NCBI GenBank assembly: GCA_000711775.1
Contig: ARYC01000462.1
Coordinates: forward strand, 62,001-126,000
Length of the DNA: 64,000 nucleotides
DNA from: Oxytricha trifallax
Lineage: Eukaryota > Ciliophora > Spirotrichea > Sporadotrichida > Oxytrichidae
Direction of reading: 5' to 3'
The notes below the pieces were generated by a model. The model saw only the letters and a program-made list of their open reading frames with translations. It did not search any database and was not told where the DNA came from. A program made the position numbers and the translations under genes. This document shows, one piece after another, positions 57,832-64,000 of this stretch (position 1 is the stretch's first letter; the number at the start of each line of letters is the position of its first letter).

Positions 57832-60800
57832 ATGAGCGCTAACCTGTTAAGAAGAGCGGCATTACTTGGATCATGTCAATAAAAGTTATCATTCCAGCAA
57901 CCAAGAAAAGTAGAGACCAGAGACGCTTGTACTCAGTGGGAGCCTACTTATGACAACTTTGACCAGTCTAGCTTTGAGATTTAAATATAAGTTAAGTAGG
58001 AGGTTATCAAAGAAGCTGTGCAAATTGAGGAAGAGGTTAAACAACCCGCCATAGAGCATTAATAAATACAAGCCAAAGTTGACTATTAATGCAAAGAATG
58101 CAATAAAGTTTTCCCTTACAAGTCAACTTATAAGAGACACTTGAGAGATATACACAACGATATGCCAAGGTTATATCTCAAGCATTAAAAGAAAGATGGG
58201 AAGTATGTCTGTGAGTTCTGTGAGAAGCCATATTCTCATACTAGAGACCTCAAAGTGTAATTAAAGAATAAGCACAATTAAAGTTTTGTTTTTATTCATG
58301 AACCTTCAGGGAATATATTCCTCTAAAAGAGAAGATAAAGAAATCCAGTGGAGTCTCTTAGAGTTGAAGTCAAGAAGTAAGTTAAAATGAAGAAAGCAGT
58401 CAAGAACTTTCCAGTCTCTGAGATCAATAAAATCATGGTTAAAATAGAGGCAATGAAGATTCCCATATTAAAAATTATTGACTTAGATTCTTGCCTAGAA
58501 AGCTACCTCACTCTCGAAGATAAAATAGAGAAGAGAGACATTCAAAGTATATAATTACAGTAATATTTTTAATTAATTATTTATAGTAAATTACATAGAA
58601 TATTCAATCTTGTCTATATATCATTAGCATGGAGAAGCAAGCTGGTTTCCAAAAAATGTAAAGTTAGGTCTAATACTATGAGGTCGTAAAAATTTCCAAG
58701 TTTAGTCTATCAGGGGCCATCTACTGAATAAAGTCATAAATCTGTTCTGGCTTTTCAGAGTGTTTTCCAATATTAGAGAATATAACTTTGTCAGCAACAT
58801 GATAATTTAGCATGTCAGTCACATATCCTATTCTTCCTATAAAAAAGTTTCATAATTATGGGCTGTATACATACCAGAGCCCTTATGCAGTTTCATGTTC
58901 TTGGTCAGTTTAATCCACTCTCCTTTCTCAACCTCGTCATAGCCATTTTTTCTTAAAAAACTCTCTGGCAACATCCTTTTTTTGATTCACTATCCAAAAG
59001 ATAAGTATACCTCTCTATTAAACTAAGTTTATTGGCATGTCTAGTATTTCCTGGTCAGTCATAGTTGGTTATGGCACCTACTACTTAATCTTCCAAGGCG
59101 AGTCCATTAGTACAACTTCACAGAGCTTGCCGAATTTCTCAATTGCATCTATCGCTATTTGTTGCCACATTCTTAGATCTTTGACGTCTCCCTCTTATAG
59201 TAATGGTTTTCTGAATAATTTGTAGGTAAGTTTTTTTTACTCTTTGTTGGATTCATATGAGTTGATAGATTTCAAAACTTTTACGAGTACAATAGCTGGG
59301 CCCTCAATGAAATCTTGTTTCTTCTCATCCTGAATCTTATTTTTTAATATAACCTTAGTTTTATACATATTTTTTGTTGCACCTTATTTCAAGTCTTGAG
59401 CAGTGATATGACCTCCCTTTTACTACCCCACAGTATTTACATGTCCTCTTTAGTAATTGGTCTCTTGCTTTAGCTGACTTATGTTTTTCCCTATGATAAT
59501 TAGAAATATGAACTTCCAAGGCTTTGAAGTATCATGCTATGAAGGGATAGAGCAGTATTGACAGCTATAGGTTTGAGGATTGAGTTTTATAATTTATTTA
59601 CTGGTTTTGGCCATTTAAGTAAAATTATGATTTATTATATTATTACATGATTATCTTTAATTGTGTTATAAAATTGTGCTTTAATTTGAATATTCAAGGT
59701 GGGCAAAAACTTAGGCCATTTTTTGTGGCAAAAACTTAGGATAGTTTATTACTAGAAACGTTAAAGAGTTAGCTTTATAATTTGAAATACGAGGCTTAGA
59801 CATTTTTTATATTATCTAAAAATAAATTTATAATTATTAATAAAAACACATTTTAGATTGATAAAGTTATGAATTATAAGTAATTATAGAATTAGCTAAA
59901 CAATGAAATTTAAGCTTAAAAAGCCATGTAATAGTTTGAAAATTATTTAATTATTAAAATTACTTTTTATAAATTTATATTTATTTGATTATTTTTATAT
60001 CAATAATAAAACATAATGAATGATACTAATTTTGTAAAAATCTCCTTGTTTATACTTACAACAAATTTTCATTTATAAGTATTTATTTTTAAAACCCAGA
60101 ACCCTTTCTTTCTATTTTCATACTCATATTACATCATTTTAATATATTTAAATCTATAAATAATTTTTAATATATTTTGAAGAGATATATCAATTATTTT
60201 AAATTAATTAAAGTTATTTGTTTAAAGTCAGTTATAGAATAATTAAAAAAAGAATTATTAAAAATAAGTAGTTTCTAATCTTTAATAAATCTCGTAAACT
60301 TAATTTTACTGGGTATAAATTTGATAAGTCCCATAATGTACCAAAATTATGGTAAAGTTCATTAAACTATATAATTGTTAATACATTTGCTTAACTACTT
60401 TAGGGTTACTACAACCATTTATTTTTATTTAATATTCATATTAAAATTTAATAAAAGTTATAATAACAAAAGTCTTCTAGTTTAAATGATAAGGTTTCAT
60501 GTTATAATAGTGAAATTTATAATCTGATCAGTATATATTTATAAAAACTATTATCGAATTTATATATATATAATATTAAAGCTCTGCCTCAAGAATCAAA
60601 ATATGAGATCAGTAATTTAATAAGTTATCCTTTAACGTTAATAATTTTATATAAATGGCACATGCGAATGGATAGACAGGCTATCCATGGTCATGATGTA
60701 AGGGAGTTCTAGACTATTCAGGTCAAAGAATGACTGGGTCATTTTTCTAAGAATCAATAGTAAGATTAAATTATATTTATATTAAAGAGGGCTATTTTTT

Positions 60801-63668
60801 CCCAATGATGAGCATGTAACCATGAGGTTCATCAAAGACTTCTTAGCAGGGAGCAAAATTCTTCTAAAATAAGGGGAGGTGGTTTAGCTAACTGTTCCAT
60901 ACTAAGAGGAGCCCTCTATCAAGAATATAGTTGAGCAGGTTAAGGAAAACCAAGAAATTATCAGATTCATAAATTATTACCCAGACTATACTGTTTTGCC
61001 AGATAGAAAGTATTTCATCGGGGTACTTGGCACCCTATAAACCAATTACTTGTCCCAAATTATAAAGCATGCTAACAGATCAAGGAACAAAGGAGACAGC
61101 TTAGAGGAAGAAAAGGAAAAAATATAGATTAGAGAAGATTAATATAAAGAGTTGCAAGGAGAGCCGTTTTTCTCTAGTAATATAAAAATTTATATAATTT
61201 ATTAATATAGAAACGAAAGGCAAAGCACTTTCTATGCTCAAGTAGAAGTCTCAACCCCGAGTATAGAAAAAAACGACAATATTATGAGATTTCCATGTCA
61301 TTCCCTGATTATAAATAAATCGAAGAGAACAAAAGAGCTGTCTGTAATAAGTCGAGGAACATACCAATGGCACAAGAGTCACCTGACTATAGAAGTCCCC
61401 ACAATTAATTCACTGAGTGATTGCATTTTATTATAAACTATTATTTTTTGTCTGATAATTATTAATATTTTTGGGTTAATAAATTTTCATCTATAAAATA
61501 TGTCTTTCTTTCACCATCCTCAATATGTCGAGATGAACCACTTCTATAGAGTCTCTTATGATTTAGAATGTTAGGTTTCATTAATTTTGAAATTTTATAC
61601 AATCATAGACTACTTATACTTTTTTTAATTTAAGAAAAAATTTCTTCTATACAATGAAACTCTGAAGAGTATGGGGCTTTGAAAAGGCACTCCCATTTGT
61701 ATTCTTTAATTTGTTATTATATTATTTTGCTATGGTGGCTCTTCAAGTTATCCCAAAAGATGAAAACTTCCTCTTGATTGTTAAAAAATGAAGATATTCA
61801 ATCATTGTCTTCACATCTTGCATGTTAATAGATTTTAACTTTGTATAATAGCCCTCAAGCCCTGCTTCCATACTCACAACCACTATCGATGCAAAAGTCC
61901 GAAGTTTGAGACCCTCCTTCTTTATTATTTAATTCATTCCCACCCTTGCCCATGAAAGCTGAGTAAACACATAGGGCTTGAAGATGACCGTATCTATATA
62001 AATAATTTTATTCCCACCTTCTACCATGTTAATCAGTTTAGAAAAACTTTCAAATCTCATTTACTTGATTTTCTATTGCTTTCTCTAAGATAGCCTATAC
62101 TTTTTATTTCACTTTATTCTTTTTGTAAATATAGTGAAATTGAGAAGGGGTAATTACTAAGTCAGGATATAGTCTATGGAAGAGTCTTGCTCTAGTATGG
62201 AGAGAGTACCCCTTCCATTTGCTTAGAGTTTTTTTATCAACCAAAAATTATTTTGTTTATTGAGAAATTTTCGAAATTTGTAATTTTTAGAGTCCACTCA
62301 TTATTCAAGACTCTTCCCATTATTGGCAAAAACAGATCAAACAAACCTTATAGATACTTTCAGCAACTTGGCAATATTACTCAGTGTAAGGATTAGTTTA
62401 GAGTTTTTTGTGGAGTTCTCGGTCCCATATCGAAGCAACTTGACATACTTTGTTATCAACTCATTTTAAGTTTATTCAGAGAGGTTTTTCATACATGAGT
62501 GCTTGTTGTTATTTATAAAAAATAATCGAGAATTGATAATTAAAAATGAAATTAAGAATTACAAAATTAAAACCTTTAGATGTTAAAGCTGGTGGAGACT
62601 GTGCACTCACAAAAAATGTAAGTTACAAAAAGGATATCTAAAATTTTATTTTTACAGAGGTCCAACCTGGTAAGAATTTAGGATGCAGAAGATAGTAACT
62701 TCACAGAGCAGCTCAAAGACAGGGGAAGGAAAGACTTATGCATGCAGATGGTGATGTCTATGAAGGTGAGTGGAAAGATGAAACAGTATTTTTAAGATTT
62801 CAATTTTTGATTATCACATTAAGTATTAGTGTTTATCTTAATTATATGCTTACAATCATATATTTTTCACATTATTTATCATAACAATTATTTATAAATT
62901 ATTATATATCACATATAATATATCATGATTACATATGACTAATGTGCTTACAAGATATATCCTTTCAATTACTTCCTTGCTGATGACAAGTTCCCAATTG
63001 AATTTGCTAATGAATATTATGCTCTTTAAAAGGCAAAGTTAAATGAGTGCAGGCATATCATCTAGCTTGATGCTATTTTACTTGGTAAAGATCATGTAGC
63101 CTTCAGGCTTCCTTTACTTGAAATGACTTACAGAGAATTCTTATCTGACAATAGATGTCAGAGATAAATTGGCTAGATTGTATAGCAGATAGTTGAGGGG
63201 ATTGAAGAGCTTCACAAGCTAGGTTATGTTCATAGAGACTTAAAGCCAGAGAATATCATGTTGAACTTTCAGCCTCTTAGAGTTTATATTATAGACTTCA
63301 ACAGAGCTCAAAGAGTGCAAGCCTCTGCATAAGGAAATGTATACGGTACTCCTGGATATTTTCCAGAGAGAGAGGATTGGAGAGATGGAGACACTTAATG
63401 GGATATCTGGGCTCTAGCAGTAATAATAATAGAGAGCGACATGCCAAGAAACGATTACTTTAGCTGCAGGGGTGAGAGAGATTCTAAGCAGAGAATCAAA
63501 CAATATCTCGATAAAAATAAAATAAATGGAGGTCTCAGAGAACTTGCATACTCAACTATTATCAAGCCAAGCTAAGAGAATTAACAAACAATAGAAACAA
63601 TCAAACATCAACTTAGAAAGATAAAATTCAGAGAACTGCCACATGACTCTAAGCTAATGTTTGTGTGA
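57832..63668 (+). CDS. TBE-C zinc-finger-kinase, 482 codons, split by element D
   Basis: 57832-58542 (237 codons) plus 62931-63668 (245 codons and stop) are in one phase once element D and one ATT are ignored, giving 482 residues, the size of the known TBE 57 kDa ORF. Two C2H2 fingers: CKECNKVFPYKSTYKRHLRD and CEFCEKPYSHTRDLK...KH. Kinase part: GYVHRDLKPEN with catalytic Asp, DFNRA in place of DFG, GTPGYFPE activation segment, DIWALAV. The DFN motif may weaken metal binding. The zinc fingers suggest DNA binding; the kinase substrate is unknown. In the germline copy the gene is interrupted by D. Confidence 0.88.
58604..59368 (-). CDS. MT-A70 family adenine methyltransferase of element D
   Basis: Minus strand from ATG 59368: MYKTKVILKN, DLRMWQQIAIDAIEKFGKLC, then the catalytic-site stretch VVLMDSPWKIKQQ (DSPW in place of the usual DPPW), TMTDQEILDMPIN, GILIFWIVNQKKDVAREFFK, GEWIKLTKNMKLHKGSG, GRIGYVTDMLNYH, KPEQIYDFIQQMAPDRLNLE. 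Order and content match the MT-A70 fold (METTL3/MTA1 type N6-adenine methyltransferases). A 38 nt intron (58837-58874, GTATGT...TTATAG) interrupts it. One extra A in the A-run near 58950 shifts the frame. Substrate (DNA or RNA) cannot be told. The nearby zinc fingers suggest targeting to nucleic acid. Confidence 0.82.
59369..59600 (-). CDS. Zinc-finger part of the element D third gene
   Basis: Upstream of the methyltransferase, minus strand: TYSCQYCSIPS, then in a neighbouring phase KALEVHISNYHREKHKSAKA, then TCKYCGVVKGRSYHCSRLEI. These are C2H2-like pairs in the position held by fingers in the TBE kinase gene. The phase changes once inside and once before the methyltransferase, by indel or unrecognised intron. 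Probably the N-terminus of one zinc-finger-methyltransferase protein. Confidence 0.6.
59601..60686. promoter_or_regulatory. Element D divergent region with GGCAAAAACTTAGG repeats
   Basis: The 1.1 kb between the diverging third and second genes is AT-rich. GGCAAAAACTTAGG occurs near 59703 and again near 59728 next to the zinc-finger gene start. Apart from that no gene or other feature is seen. Compare the family-specific motifs at the same place in A, C and E. Confidence 0.4.
60687..61287 (+). pseudogene. Element D second gene ('22 kDa' ORF family)
   Basis: From ATG 60687: RLFRSKNDWVIFLRIN (family RFRSKEDLYRYL), intron 1 60760-60787 (GTAAGATT...TAAAG), GLFFPNDEHVTMRFIKDFLA, VLPDRKYFIGVLGTLQTNYL, GEPFFS, intron 2 61177-61210 (GTAATATA...ATATAG), then KGKALSMLKQKSQPRVQKK to TGA 61285. 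Both introns are at the family positions. Splicing at intron 1 leads into GYFFPMM and not GLFFPN, so one base is probably out of register. Otherwise open. Confidence 0.75.
61603..62460 (-). pseudogene. Element D transposase, broken
   Basis: Minus strand. NSKLILTLSNIAKLLKVS and SLHTRARLFHRLYPDLVI match the N-terminal blocks of TBE transposases (PVLNYTSIAKLLHKS; RAVMFHRQFPELDI). DDE core: first Asp in IIYIDTVIFKPYVFTQ, second in IFWDNLKSHH, Glu in APYSSEFHCIEEIFSQIK. The blocks lie in several phases. All three catalytic acids are readable, so it was a true transposase but several frameshifts separate its parts. Confidence 0.78.
62580..62830 (+). other. Recurrent intron-bearing module, copy 5, MORN-like tail
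   Basis: AAAGCTGGTGGAGACTGTGC, then GTAAGTTACAAAAAGGATATC...TTTTACAG, then GGTCCAACCTGGTAAG. One phase gives VQPGKNLGCRRQQLHRAAQR, then DGDVYEGEWKDETVFLRF with a MORN-like YEGEW. It lies inside element D between the transposase start and D's right end, so it is either part of D or a later insertion. Confidence 0.5.
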
Positions 63669-63829
63669 AATATTTATAAAGCTCGCTTGTTATACTCACT
63701 TAAAATACTAATATTTAAACATTAAACCCTTACATAAACCCTATTGAAACCCTAATAAAGTATGCACTAATAGTCTACTTTTATCAATCAAAAACTCAAT
63801 CAAACTAATGAAAGAGTTTTGGAGTTTTG
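63640..63829 (-). repeat. TBE-C right terminal inverted repeat
   Basis: Inverted relative of 54448-54600 and of the TBE B end at 6804-6965. It ends in degraded C4A4 units, then ATC. The sequence after 63830 is AT-rich with no feature seen. Confidence 0.85.
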
Positions 63830-64000
63830 ATCCTAATAGTTAGACTTTAATTAAAAAGTTTTATCAGATTTTTAAATGATTATGCAAAAACGACTATATA
63901 TATTTAAATGGAATCTTAGCAATTTCATTTTTGTTATAATTAAAAATAAAAATGATTATTAAAGCTTTGTTTTACCTTTGTAGATGTCGAGCTTTATAAT

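Larger units (their letters stand above)
58540..62930 (-). mobile_element. Element D: TBE-like transposon carrying an MT-A70 gene
   Basis: 58543-62927 (4.39 kb) sits inside the TBE C kinase gene. ATT at 58540-58542 and 62928-62930 is the 3 bp duplication expected of TBE-type insertion. Read in reverse the order is transposase, second gene (convergent), zinc-finger and MT-A70 gene. The ends are AT-rich (CAAAGTATATAATTACAG left, CATGATATATTATATG inverted right) and lack C4A4 units, sharing only a leading CA with TBEs. Confidence 0.85.
54448..63829 (+). mobile_element. TBE-C, telomere-bearing element enlarged by two insertions
   Basis: The ends at 54448 and 63829 are inverted repeats of ~160 bp, closely matching the TBE B end, with degraded C4A4 units (CAAAAACACCAAAAGC left; CAAAACTCCAAAAC on the right when inverted). 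Flanks ATT and ATC fit a once-identical ANT duplication. The total is 9.4 kb; removing element D and the small inverted-repeat element leaves about 4.05 kb, the normal TBE size. Order: transposase (+), second gene (-), zinc-finger-kinase (+). Confidence 0.9.

Noticed and set aside
1-64000. CRISPR arrays, tRNA genes, bacterial operons
   Set aside because: No repeat-spacer pattern and no cloverleaf with A and B boxes found by eye; code usage, introns and element types are ciliate.

Overview
The window looks like micronuclear (germline) DNA of a hypotrich spirotrich ciliate of the Oxytricha/Stylonychia type. Three things support this. Long reading frames appear only when TAA and TAG are read as glutamine and TGA as the sole stop. 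One 4.1 kb element ends in C4A4C4-type telomeric sequence, the hallmark of TBE (telomere-bearing element) transposons. Very AT-rich filler separates short coding islands, as expected of germline-limited DNA and IESs. A standard-code ORF search misses nearly all of the real genes here.

Layout. 1-0.52 kb: minus-strand coding segment running off the left edge. 0.9-2.9 kb: decayed TBE-like remnant carrying a foldback repeat. 2.9-6.0 kb: AT-rich, one coding island. 6.0-6.48 kb: GC-rich coding island. 6.8-11.9 kb: end fragment of one TBE (B) abutting a full-length 4,100 bp TBE (A). 12.2-18.9 kb: string of short, mostly minus-strand coding islands. 20.7-21.8 kb: more islands. 22.3-24.4 kb: element with ~310 bp inverted repeats around a P-loop protein gene. 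25.1-28.6 kb: hypothetical and kelch-like coding pieces. 29.85-32.65 kb: three inverted-repeat elements. 32.9-38.6 kb: long broken gene, then a TBE-like element (F) with unusual gene order. 38.9-39.9 kb: near-perfect 1 kb palindrome. 39.9-42.1 kb: broken chromodomain-containing gene set. 42.5-48.5 kb: TBE-like element E with intact transposase, intact spliced second gene and a large SF2 helicase gene. 49-54.4 kb: AT-rich with coding islands. 54.4-63.8 kb: TBE C, containing two insertions: a 0.95 kb inverted-repeat element, and a 4.4 kb TBE-like element (D) carrying an MT-A70 methyltransferase gene.

The main result is that A, C, D and E share a core: an IS630/Tc1-type DDE transposase gene convergent with a second gene (the TBE '22 kDa' ORF family). 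The third gene differs: zinc-finger-kinase in A, B and C, zinc-finger plus MT-A70 adenine methyltransferase in D, SecA-like SF2 helicase in E. The second gene has two tiny introns at the same positions in A, C, D and E, which ties the families together independently of the transposase. Each family also has its own short repeat or palindrome in the divergent intergenic region between the second and third genes.

Limits: no database search was possible. In DNA this AT-rich, with one stop codon, frames of 60-100 codons arise by chance, so the small islands are given low to moderate confidence and were chosen partly on amino-acid composition.
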